From Sedimenticola sp. (GTDB lineage: Bacteria > Pseudomonadota > Gammaproteobacteria > Chromatiales > Chromatiaceae), in contig JALSQZ010000086.1 of assembly GCA_026985055.1 (NCBI GenBank), forward strand, positions 1-62,893: a stretch of DNA of 62,893 nucleotides. Reading direction: 5' to 3'. The notes beneath the pieces were generated by a model. It was given only the letters and a program-made list of their open reading frames with translations, did not search any database and was not told where the DNA came from. The position numbers were made by a program, and so were the translations under genes. Of this stretch, positions 34,275 to 43,842 are shown piece by piece; position 1 is the stretch's first letter, and every line of letters starts with the position of its first letter.

Positions 34275-35007
34275 GTTCATTGTTCCTGACTGGCCGGCGC
34301 CAGCACCGGTACGGGCGCTGAGTACAACCCGTGTCGGCGGCTTCAGCCGGCCGCCCTGGGCGGGATTCAATCTGGGAGATCATGTTGGCGATGATCCGCT
34401 TGCAGTCACAGCCAACCGCCGTTTGCTGGTGAACAGCGCCGGTCTGCCCGACGATCCTTTGTGGCTGAAACAGGTGCATGGCTGTAGCGTGCAAACCGGG
34501 ACCAGGGTCAAGCCTAGCGCGGACGCCTGTTATTCCCCGGAACGGGGAAAGGTTTGCGCGGTGCTGACCGCGGATTGTCTGCCGGTGCTGTTCTGTAATC
34601 AGGCAGGCACGGCGGTGGCGGCTGCCCACGCCGGCTGGCGCGGGCTGGCGGCCGGAATCCTGGAAAAGACCGTCGCCAGTTTCGATGAGTCACCATCCAG
34701 GTTGCTTGCCTGGTTGGGGCCGGCAATCGGCCCCGCGGCTTTTGAGGTAGGCGCCGAGGTGAGACAGGCTTTTGTTCAGTTGCAGCCGGAATCGGCAATG
34801 GCATTTTCCCCCGGGCAGGAGGGCCGCTGGTTTGCCGATATCTACGCTCTGGCGAGATTTCGGCTGTCGGCAGCGGGAGTGAGTCAGATTTATGGTGGCG
34901 GCTATTGTACCTTCACCGATGAAGAGCGGTTTTTTTCCTATCGGCGTGATGGTGTGAGTGGAAGAATGGCCAGTCTGGTTTGGCTGTCGCCAGACAAGAA
35001 TCAGTAG
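34264..35007 (+). CDS. pgeF: Purine nucleoside phosphorylase-like / laccase-domain protein PgeF (YfiH)
   Basis: Encodes 247 residues of the multicopper-polyphenol-oxidase-like (YfiH, DUF152) family. Some members are reported to edit peptidoglycan by removing wrongly incorporated L-Ser (PgeF), and others phosphorolyse purine nucleosides. Zinc/catalytic residues lie in WLKQVHG, VLTADCLPVLF and AAAHAGWRGLAAGI. It overlaps rluD by 11 bp and its end overlaps the convergent diguanylate cyclase gene by 7 bp. In relatives clpB follows immediately; here clpB is 3.4 kb further on. Confidence 0.92.
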   Translation: MKPEFIVPDWPAPAPVRALSTTRVGGFSRPPWAGFNLGDHVGDDPLAVTANRRLLVNSAGLPDDPLWLKQVHGCSVQTGTRVKPSADACYSPERGKVCAVLTADCLPVLFCNQAGTAVAAAHAGWRGLAAGILEKTVASFDESPSRLLAWLGPAIGPAAFEVGAEVRQAFVQLQPESAMAFSPGQEGRWFADIYALARFRLSAAGVSQIYGGGYCTFTDEERFFSYRRDGVSGRMASLVWLSPDKNQ

Positions 35008-36254
35008 CACACCTTGTTTCGGCCTGCTGCTTTCGCTTCGTAGAGCTTTTGGTCGGCTTCATGAATCAGATCTTCGACGCTCATTCCCGGTTGCCACTGA
35101 GCCACTCCCAGACTGATGGTTACACGTAGCCCGGACGCTATTGCTTCCCAGTTTTCCTGCTCTGTGAGCAAGCGGAGTTTTTCCGCCGCAAGCCGGCTGC
35201 TTTCGAGGTTCATCATGGGGAAGCAGATGAGAAACTCCTCACCACCATAACGGCTGGTCAGATCGCCCTGGCGGCAGTGGTCGCTCAACAACCGGGCAAG
35301 ATGCTGCAGCACCTTGTCACCGGTGGCATGCAGGTAACGGTCGTTGATTTTTTTGAAGTGGTCAATATCCAGTATGACTACGGACAACTCGGTAGGTGTT
35401 TTTTTTGCGTGTTCGATCTGATGCCGGAGAAAACTGTCCGTATGACGCCGGTTGCTCAGGCCGGTGAGGGGATCCCGTTGCGCCTGATCTTCCAGGGCTT
35501 CGGTTCGCTCTCTTACCAGTGCTTCAAGATGCAGTCGGATACTGGCATATTGTTTCAGTACCAGCATGCCGATACTGATCACAATGAGCACCAGCAGGAA
35601 CAGGGGGAAATCCTGGCGGTTCAGAACCAGCGCCAGGGTCATGCCCACCATCCCGGTGCCCATCTCGATGAAGGAGGTTTCCCAGGCAAAGGTCTTCCAG
35701 GGGTTGCCCCCGCGCAGATATACAAGAAAAGCCATGGTCAGATCGTTGAAGCTTTGCATTACCAGTAAAGTCGATACCACCAGAACAAGGCTGTGAACAT
35801 CAATGTGGGTCAATGGCCATTCGCCGCCCAGCCACTGATACCAGTAGCCTCCCAGCAACAGCATGAGACTCATCATGCCCGTGTTCACCAACACCGCATT
35901 GATGGTATTGCGCAAGGGTACGCCTCTTCTCAGACGTCCCCAGGAAAAAAGGAAATAGCTGAGTCCGCTGATCCAGGCCGCATGAAACGGTCCCAGGCTT
36001 AACAGGCAGAAGATCTGTCCGGCTCTGTCCATGGCAACATGGCCAAAGTAAGGATGCCGGTATCCTGCCGTTATGGTAAACAGGGAGTAGAGCACAAATC
36101 CCGCCAGGACGGCGGGCGGGACGATGGGAGCTTGTGGTGCTTGAAGCCAAAGAATCGTCAATGCCGCGCCGAACATCAGGCTGGCATAGACAAATACCCG
36201 GAACCATTCGCTTCCGTACACATGGCGTTGGTGTTCGTCGTTGATCTTTTTCAT
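35001..36254 (-). CDS. Membrane diguanylate cyclase (GGEEF) with I-site
   Basis: Encodes 417 residues. About seven hydrophobic segments occupy residues 15-240, then a short coiled linker (EALVRERTEALEDQ) and a GGDEF domain (about 255-415). The signature is YGGEEFLICFP, preceded by RDPLTGLSNRRH and the metal-binding LDIDHFKKIND. RQGD lies five residues before GGEEF, matching the RxxD inhibitory site, so product feedback by cyclic-di-GMP is expected. The input membrane domain is not a family I can name. It is transcribed against pgeF and divergently from the GcvR-like gene. Confidence 0.93.
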   Translation of the reverse strand: MKKINDEHQRHVYGSEWFRVFVYASLMFGAALTILWLQAPQAPIVPPAVLAGFVLYSLFTITAGYRHPYFGHVAMDRAGQIFCLLSLGPFHAAWISGLSYFLFSWGRLRRGVPLRNTINAVLVNTGMMSLMLLLGGYWYQWLGGEWPLTHIDVHSLVLVVSTLLVMQSFNDLTMAFLVYLRGGNPWKTFAWETSFIEMGTGMVGMTLALVLNRQDFPLFLLVLIVISIGMLVLKQYASIRLHLEALVRERTEALEDQAQRDPLTGLSNRRHTDSFLRHQIEHAKKTPTELSVVILDIDHFKKINDRYLHATGDKVLQHLARLLSDHCRQGDLTSRYGGEEFLICFPMMNLESSRLAAEKLRLLTEQENWEAIASGLRVTISLGVAQWQPGMSVEDLIHEADQKLYEAKAAGRNKVCY

Positions 36255-36331
36255 TTCCCGGGGTCAGAAACGCAATTCCATTTTTTTCCAAGTATACTAT
36301 GCGATTTCCCCTGATTGACAGGACGTTTCCC

Positions 36332-36853
36332 ATGCAAAGCTGGTATATGCTGACTCTCACTGGAGAGGACAGGCCCGCCATAGTAGCCAAAGTCACGCAA
36401 ATGCTTTTCGAGCACAACATGACGCTGGGGGAGGCTTCCATGCTCCGGCTGGGTGGAAATTTCACCATCATGATGATGGTGGGCGGGGAACTGGATCAAA
36501 AGCATCTTGAGCAGGTGCTGGAGCCCGTACTTGCGCAGCTGGGCTTGAGTCTGCATATCGATGCCATGAAAGGCGGGCTGCACCGGCATGTGCCGCCAAA
36601 TATCATGGTGCGGGTCAGTGGCGCGGACCGGGCCGGGATTGTGGCGCGGGTCACTGGTGTTCTGGCCGAGACTGGATTCAATATTCTGGATCTGACCTCT
36701 GATGTGGCCGGCACGGCGCAACAGCCGGTGTATATCATGCAGATTGCCGGCGTGGCCACGGTTCCCCTGGAGTCCCTGGAGGAGGCGGTAAGCAGTCTGC
36801 GCGAAGAGGGGATCGAAGTAAATGTCTCTCCCGTGGAAATGCTGGTGGGCTGA
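36332..36853 (+). CDS. GcvR-like tandem ACT-domain protein
   Basis: Encodes 173 residues with two ACT domains: about 1-80 (WYMLTLTGEDRPAIVAKVTQ) and about 88-170 (IMVRVSGADRAGIVARVTGV). This is the architecture of the glycine cleavage repressor GcvR, which acts by binding GcvA rather than DNA. Target unknown here; no gcv genes are nearby. ATG 36332 is favoured because AGGA lies about 9 bases upstream; ATG 36299 is possible. It is directly followed by the deformylase gene with no gap, so the genes form an operon. Confidence 0.88.
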   Translation: MQSWYMLTLTGEDRPAIVAKVTQMLFEHNMTLGEASMLRLGGNFTIMMMVGGELDQKHLEQVLEPVLAQLGLSLHIDAMKGGLHRHVPPNIMVRVSGADRAGIVARVTGVLAETGFNILDLTSDVAGTAQQPVYIMQIAGVATVPLESLEEAVSSLREEGIEVNVSPVEMLVG

Positions 36854-37360
36854 TTGGTGGAGCCCTTGCAGATCCTGACCATTCCGGATGATCGTTTGAA
36901 ACAGCCTTCGGAGCCGGTAACTTCCTTCGATGATGAATTGCGCGATTTCGTGGCCGAACTGGAGCTTGCCCGGCAACAGGGGCCGGCGGCAGTAGGCATT
37001 GCCGCCCCTCAGGTTGGCGTGTTGCGTCGTATTGCCATCGTGGACTGTTCCAATACCCGCAAGCCCGTATCCAATCATGGCAATCTGGTACTCATCAATC
37101 CCGAGATCACGCACTGGGACGGCTATGAAGTGGGTCGGGAAGGCTGTCTGTCCGTGCCGGATTATACGGGCAATGTGATTCGCGCCACCCGCATCCGTCT
37201 CAAGGCCATGGACGAACAAGGGGATGAGCGCGAATTCGAGATGGAAGGTTATGAAGCCCGGGCGGTACAGCATGAAATCGATCATCTGGACGGCATATTG
37301 TTCATCGACCGGGTGGTCAGCCGCCGCACCGATTTGTTCAAGAGGAAGGTATATCGCTGA
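36854..37360 (+). CDS. def: Peptide deformylase
   Basis: Encodes 168 residues. It removes the formyl group from the N-terminal Met of new proteins. All three metal-site motifs are present: GIAAPQVG (motif 1), EGCLSVPDY (motif 2, Cys ligand) and QHEIDHLDG (motif 3, two His ligands and catalytic Glu). The start is TTG 36854 or GTG 36857, immediately after the stop of the GcvR-like gene. It is not next to fmt, so it may be a second deformylase of this genome. The last base of its stop is the first base of the nitroreductase ATG. Confidence 0.94.
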   Translation: MVEPLQILTIPDDRLKQPSEPVTSFDDELRDFVAELELARQQGPAAVGIAAPQVGVLRRIAIVDCSNTRKPVSNHGNLVLINPEITHWDGYEVGREGCLSVPDYTGNVIRATRIRLKAMDEQGDEREFEMEGYEARAVQHEIDHLDGILFIDRVVSRRTDLFKRKVYR

Positions 37361-38025
37361 TGAATGTAACAGATGCCCTGCAAGGCAGAATTTCCGTCCG
37401 TGCCTATCTGGACAGGCCGGTAGACAAGGAACTGATTCGCAGGATACTGGATGCGGCACGCTGGGCGCCTTCCGGTGTGAACAGCCAGCCCTGGCAGGTG
37501 GCTGTTGTACAGGGTGAAAAGCTACAGCAAATCAGCTCGGAGCTGCTTCACCTGGCGGAAAATGGTGTTCAGCCCGCGCCTGACTATGACTATTATCCTG
37601 GTGAATGGATAGACCCATACAAGGGGCGCCGATACGAGTGCGGCATGGCACTGTACAGAGCTCTGCAAATCAGCCGGGACGACAAGGACAAGCGGCGGGA
37701 AGCCGCTCTCAACAACTACCGTTTCTTTGGCGCTCCGGTCAGTCTGTTCTTTTTTATCGACCGGCGCATGGGACAGGGTTCATGGATGGATCTGGGCATG
37801 TTTCTGCAGTCGGTGATGCTGGCCGCACGTGAGCAGGGATTGGGAACCTGTCCCCAGGCGTCTGTTGCGGATTATCCGGAGGTGGTTCGACAACAGCTGG
37901 GGATTTCGCAACAGAAGCTGCTGGCCTGTGGCATGGCCCTGGGTTATCCGGATGAACAACACCCGGTAAACCAGTACCGCACCTCCCGCGAAGAAGTGGA
38001 TGCGTTTACTACCTGGTTTGATTGA
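37360..38025 (+). CDS. Nitroreductase family protein
   Basis: Encodes 221 residues of the FMN-dependent nitroreductase fold. The N-terminal ISVRAYLDRPVDKELIRRIL and the FMN-binding ARWAPSGVNSQPWQVAVV are diagnostic; GLGTCPQASVADYP and the C-terminal ALGYPDEQHPVNQYRTSREE fit the PnbA-like group. It probably reduces nitroaromatics or quinones with NAD(P)H; physiological substrate unknown. It is the last gene of the GcvR-like/def/nitroreductase operon. A MITE begins 14 bp after its stop codon. Confidence 0.92.
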   Translation: MNVTDALQGRISVRAYLDRPVDKELIRRILDAARWAPSGVNSQPWQVAVVQGEKLQQISSELLHLAENGVQPAPDYDYYPGEWIDPYKGRRYECGMALYRALQISRDDKDKRREAALNNYRFFGAPVSLFFFIDRRMGQGSWMDLGMFLQSVMLAAREQGLGTCPQASVADYPEVVRQQLGISQQKLLACGMALGYPDEQHPVNQYRTSREEVDAFTTWFD

Positions 38026-38038
38026 GCCGTGCGCCTAA

Positions 38039-38279
38039 CCCGAATATTGCACCAGAACGCGCAAAATGTGGGTTTTTTACCATGAATTACAGCCTGTTGC
38101 GTGACGAGTATGCTGGATACAGTTTGTACCTGTCATGCTATCCGGTTTTTCTTGGGATCTTTTCACCCAGCTTGCCCGAACGCCCTGCAAGCCGATGAAT
38201 AAGATCGGCTTTTGTCCGTTCGAACAATCTGGGTAAAAATCTCTCCGGGAAAATTCCGGATTCCGGTGCAATATTCGGG
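38039..38279 (-). mobile_element. MITE family 1, copy 3 (241 bp, full length, inverted)
   Basis: Inverted relative to copy 1 and the same length. Ends CCCGAATATTGCACC and GGTGCAATATTCGGG are perfect 15-bp inverted repeats; CTAA duplicates lie at 38035-38038 and 38280-38283. No internal gene. It sits between the nitroreductase stop and the clpB promoter. Confidence 0.93.
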
Positions 38280-38384
38280 CTAAGCCAGTTTGCGCTGGGT
38301 GGTCGCTTTGGCCTGATACCCGCCCGGGTTTCTCCGCAACGGGGTTTCCACAGCCTCCTGTCGTTCTCCTGCCGGGCACCAGTG

Positions 38385-38411
38385 TTGAATTTCCCGCCAT
38401 CATCCCCATTT
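38385..38411 (+). promoter_or_regulatory. Heat-shock (sigma-32) promoter of clpB
   Basis: TTGAA (38385-38389), a 14-nt spacer and CCCCATTT (38404-38411) match the RpoH consensus (CTTGAA, 13-15 nt, CCCCATnT). It is 34 bp upstream of the clpB ATG. The upstream segment 38284-38384 shows nothing else. Confidence 0.8.
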
Positions 38412-38445
38412 ATCACCCATCGAGAATTTATGGGAGCCGACCGAT

Positions 38446-41022
<2,577 letters not shown>

Positions 41023-41045
41023 AGCCATTTCCGTACTGCCAGATG

Positions 41046-41079
41046 GAGGCGTGTTCCTTTCGGAACACGCCTCTTTTTT
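41046..41079 (+). terminator. Rho-independent terminator of clpB
   Basis: GAGGCGTGTTCC (41046-41057), loop TTTC, GGAACACGCCTC (41062-41073), then six T residues; 12-bp perfect stem, 23 bp after the stop codon. The stretch 41080-41342 holds nothing recognisable. Confidence 0.95.
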
Positions 41080-41342
41080 ATTGCAGTGAAGAACGTGATT
41101 TTTCCATTTTTGTGATGATGTGCGCCGCATAACATTGAAAAAATGGGAAAAATGATAATTTGCCTGGCCTGATGAAACTGCTATGCTTGAAGGGCAGAAG
41201 GTGGTTTGCGGGCTTTTGTAGTACAACAGAGGCAATGCGGCATCGGCTTTTTTTGCTGGAGATTGAGGAGAACCGCCCGGTGGTCTGGTGTCCGCCTCAG
41301 TAAATCCGGAGTATATGCCAAAAGAGCTGGACAGCGACCAGT

Positions 41343-41465
41343 GGGGATCTCGAAAAATTCCTTGCATGGAATTTTTCTCTTTGCTCACATTTTCAATCAC
41401 TTGTCGCGATTGAAAATGGTGGGACAGCCCTGTCCCACGTGGGCACCTCGATTTTTCGAGATGCT
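41343..41465 (+). repeat. Five-hairpin repeat family A, copy 3 (hairpin 2 half deleted)
   Basis: Hairpins 1, 3, 4 (GTGGGAC/GTCCCAC around AGCCCT) and 5 are present, but about 25 bp spanning the 5' arm and loop of hairpin 2 are missing, leaving only TTTGCTCAC. It ends 17 bp before the rpfG start, so it lies in or next to the rpfG leader. Confidence 0.88.
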
Positions 41466-41482
41466 CCGGTGTATTGAAGCAT

Positions 41483-42643
41483 ATGCCTGGAAAGGGGATA
41501 TATTCAGCAGTGAAATACAAGACATCATTTGCTCAAGGGCTTGAAACAAGCAGCCCGAAAAACGGGAATGTGACTCCTTTCGTCACTGCGGAAGAGCAGT
41601 TTGTGGTTATTGTGGATGATCAGGCCACGGGTAGAACCATTCTGGAAAGCATCATTTCCGCCATTTCTCCCAGGATCACTTGCCGCTCGTTTTCCGATGC
41701 CAACGAAGCGCTGGCAGTTTGCAAGACACGTATTCCGGATCTGCTCATCACCGACTACAAGATGCCCGGCATGAATGGGGTCGAACTGACCCGGGCGATA
41801 AGGCGTCTGCCCAAGGGAGCGGATGTGCCCATCGTGGTGGTAACCGTGGTGAATGACCGGAAGATTCGTTATGAATCCCTGGAGGCAGGAGCCACGGATT
41901 TTCTTTCCCGCCCCTTCGATCATTACGAGTGTCAGGCCCGTTGCCGCAACCTGCTCTTGCTCCACCAGCATCAGAAAGAGGCAGCCGATCAGGCCCTGCT
42001 GCTTCAGGGGCTGGTATCCAAGGCTACTCAGGAAGCGGTTACCCGAGAGGAAGAGACCCTTATGTGTCTGGCCAAGGCCGGTGAGTACCGGGATGAAAAC
42101 ACGGGCAACCATGTATTTCGCATGGCGCGTTATTCATACGAGATTGCCCGGGGGCTTGGCCTGGAAGACAGCCATTGTGATCTGATAAACAAAGCGGCTC
42201 CCATGCATGATATTGGAAAGATCGGCATACCCGACGCCATTTTGCTCAAACCAGCGCGGCTTACCCCGGAAGAGCGCAGAACCATGGAAACCCATACGAT
42301 CATTGGCTATGACATCCTCAAGGGAAGTTCGTCAGCATATTTGTCCATGGCGGCCAGCATAGCGCTGCATCACCATGAGCGTTTCGATGGCAAGGGCTAC
42401 CCTCATGGACTCAAGGGCGAAGAGATACCGCAGGAAGCAAGAATCGTAGCGGTAGCCGATACTCTGGATGCTTTGATGACCGTGCGTCCCTACAAGGATG
42501 CCTGGCCCCGGGAAAAGGCGCTGCAATACCTTCGGGAACACGCCGGGAGCCACTTTGATCCGGAATGTGTGGATGCCCTGTTCGCCAGAGAAGCCGAGGT
42601 GTACCGGATTTATCAGGAATTGCCTGACAAATATCAGGACTGA
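41483..42643 (+). CDS. rpfG: RpfG-like response regulator, cyclic-di-GMP phosphodiesterase (REC-HD-GYP)
   Basis: About 386 residues from ATG 41483; GTG 41510, with GGGGA upstream, is an alternative. An N-terminal receiver (about 35-155; phospho-acceptor Asp in LLITDYKMPGMNGVEL near 91; upstream acidic VDDQ) is joined by a helix to an HD-GYP domain (about 185-385) with intact HDIGKIGIPD and HHERFDGKGYPHGL. RpfG hydrolyses cyclic-di-GMP when phosphorylated by the DSF sensor RpfC. The neighbours rpfF and rpfC make this assignment strong. A family A repeat ends 17 bp upstream. Confidence 0.9.
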   Translation: MPGKGIYSAVKYKTSFAQGLETSSPKNGNVTPFVTAEEQFVVIVDDQATGRTILESIISAISPRITCRSFSDANEALAVCKTRIPDLLITDYKMPGMNGVELTRAIRRLPKGADVPIVVVTVVNDRKIRYESLEAGATDFLSRPFDHYECQARCRNLLLLHQHQKEAADQALLLQGLVSKATQEAVTREEETLMCLAKAGEYRDENTGNHVFRMARYSYEIARGLGLEDSHCDLINKAAPMHDIGKIGIPDAILLKPARLTPEERRTMETHTIIGYDILKGSSSAYLSMAASIALHHHERFDGKGYPHGLKGEEIPQEARIVAVADTLDALMTVRPYKDAWPREKALQYLREHAGSHFDPECVDALFAREAEVYRIYQELPDKYQD

Positions 42644-42918
42644 TTCAGCCGTAGAAGGGGGACAATCGGGGAAAGTTCCAGGCATCCTCGTGCGCCATAG
42701 GGTCGACAATATCCCAGCTTTACAAGGTTTTTCTGTACCAATTCCTGTAGCTGTGCCATAAATAGTGCTGTGGTGGCCAAGTGCGCCTGCTCGTAACCCC
42801 GGAAACCCGGGCCTCTGCATCCTGGAGGCCTGTCATGACATTTCTCGTATCCGAGGAAGCGACAAATGACTTGTGCCGCTTTGATTCGATACGCTCAAGC
42901 AATAACAGGAGAAAAATC
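42644..42918 (+). other. rpfG-rpfF intergenic region with hairpin and palindrome
   Basis: 275 bp without a gene. It holds a hairpin GGCCTC (42810-42815)/GAGGCC (42825-42830), directly followed by the perfect palindrome TGTCATGACA (42831-42840), about 80 bp upstream of rpfF. No U-tract. It may contain the rpfF promoter and a leader structure; no promoter boxes could be assigned with confidence. Confidence 0.45.
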
Positions 42919-43806
42919 ATGACCACCCAAAACCTTGATCTCACTCATGATCACGCTGCGGACTACAACTGGATCTACGACAATCTGGTCTGTGAGTATG
43001 ATCCGGCAAATCGGGTCATGCAGTTCAACATGAACACCCAGCCCCGCCCAAACTTTACACCGGCTCTCATGCACGACATCCGCAGTTTCCAACAGTCTGT
43101 GGTGCAGGTCAGTGAGGAATACAAGAACCAGGGTGAGGAATCACCCTTCGATTTCCTCGTGCTCGGTTCCGCCATTCCCGGTGTGTACAGCCTCGGAGGA
43201 GATCTGGGATTTTTCCTGGACTGCATTCGCGGCGGGAAACGCCAGGTTCTGGAAGATTATGCGATCCTCTGTATCGATGTTCTGTATGACAATTATGTAA
43301 ACCTGAATCAGCACTTGCGTACGGTTGCCCTGATCGAAGGTGATGCTCTGGGCGCGGCTTTCGAAGCTGCTCTGTCCTGTGATGTGATTATTGCGGAGAA
43401 AGGCGTGAAGATTGGCTTTCCTGAAGTGGTTTTCAACATGTTTCCGGGAATGGGCGCCTATTCCTTCCTGTCGCGGCGCATTGCCCCGGCTCAGGTGGAA
43501 TGCATGATCAATACCGGCAGAATGTTCACTTCCGATGAGCTCCATGATATGGGAGTCATCGACATACTTGCGGAACCCGGCGAGGCCAAGCTGGCTTTGC
43601 GCCAGTTCGTTCGCAAGCATGACCGGTCTGCCATGACGCGCGATGCAGTATTGGCCATGCGCGAGGTGGTTCTTCCTCTGACTTATGAGGAACTGAAGCG
43701 CATTGTCATGTTGTGGGTGGATTCCGCCATGGCGCTGCCGGATCGTGATTTGCGCATGATGGAGCGACTGGTCAAGGCCCAGTCCAGAAAAATGCATGCG
43801 GCCTGA
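42919..43806 (+). CDS. rpfF: RpfF-like DSF synthase (crotonase family)
   Basis: Encodes 295 residues. RpfF is an enoyl-CoA hydratase-like enzyme that makes cis-2-unsaturated fatty acids (diffusible signal factor) from acyl-ACP. The core is highly conserved: GDALGAAFEAALSCDVIIAE and GFPEVVFNMFPGMGAYSFL. Glu149 and Glu169 are 20 residues apart, the spacing of the two catalytic glutamates (141 and 161) of Xanthomonas RpfF. ATG 42919 has GGAG 7 bases upstream. The gene order rpfG, rpfF, then convergent rpfC confirms the assignment. No rpfB-like ligase is in the window. Confidence 0.93.
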   Translation: MTTQNLDLTHDHAADYNWIYDNLVCEYDPANRVMQFNMNTQPRPNFTPALMHDIRSFQQSVVQVSEEYKNQGEESPFDFLVLGSAIPGVYSLGGDLGFFLDCIRGGKRQVLEDYAILCIDVLYDNYVNLNQHLRTVALIEGDALGAAFEAALSCDVIIAEKGVKIGFPEVVFNMFPGMGAYSFLSRRIAPAQVECMINTGRMFTSDELHDMGVIDILAEPGEAKLALRQFVRKHDRSAMTRDAVLAMREVVLPLTYEELKRIVMLWVDSAMALPDRDLRMMERLVKAQSRKMHAA

Positions 43807-43842
43807 ATCATCGGCAAACTGATTCTTCAGGGTATTTCTGGA

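Noticed and set aside
42644..42918. Cyclic-di-GMP riboswitch in front of rpfF
   Set aside because: No GEMM-type conserved core was found; only a simple hairpin and a palindrome are visible.
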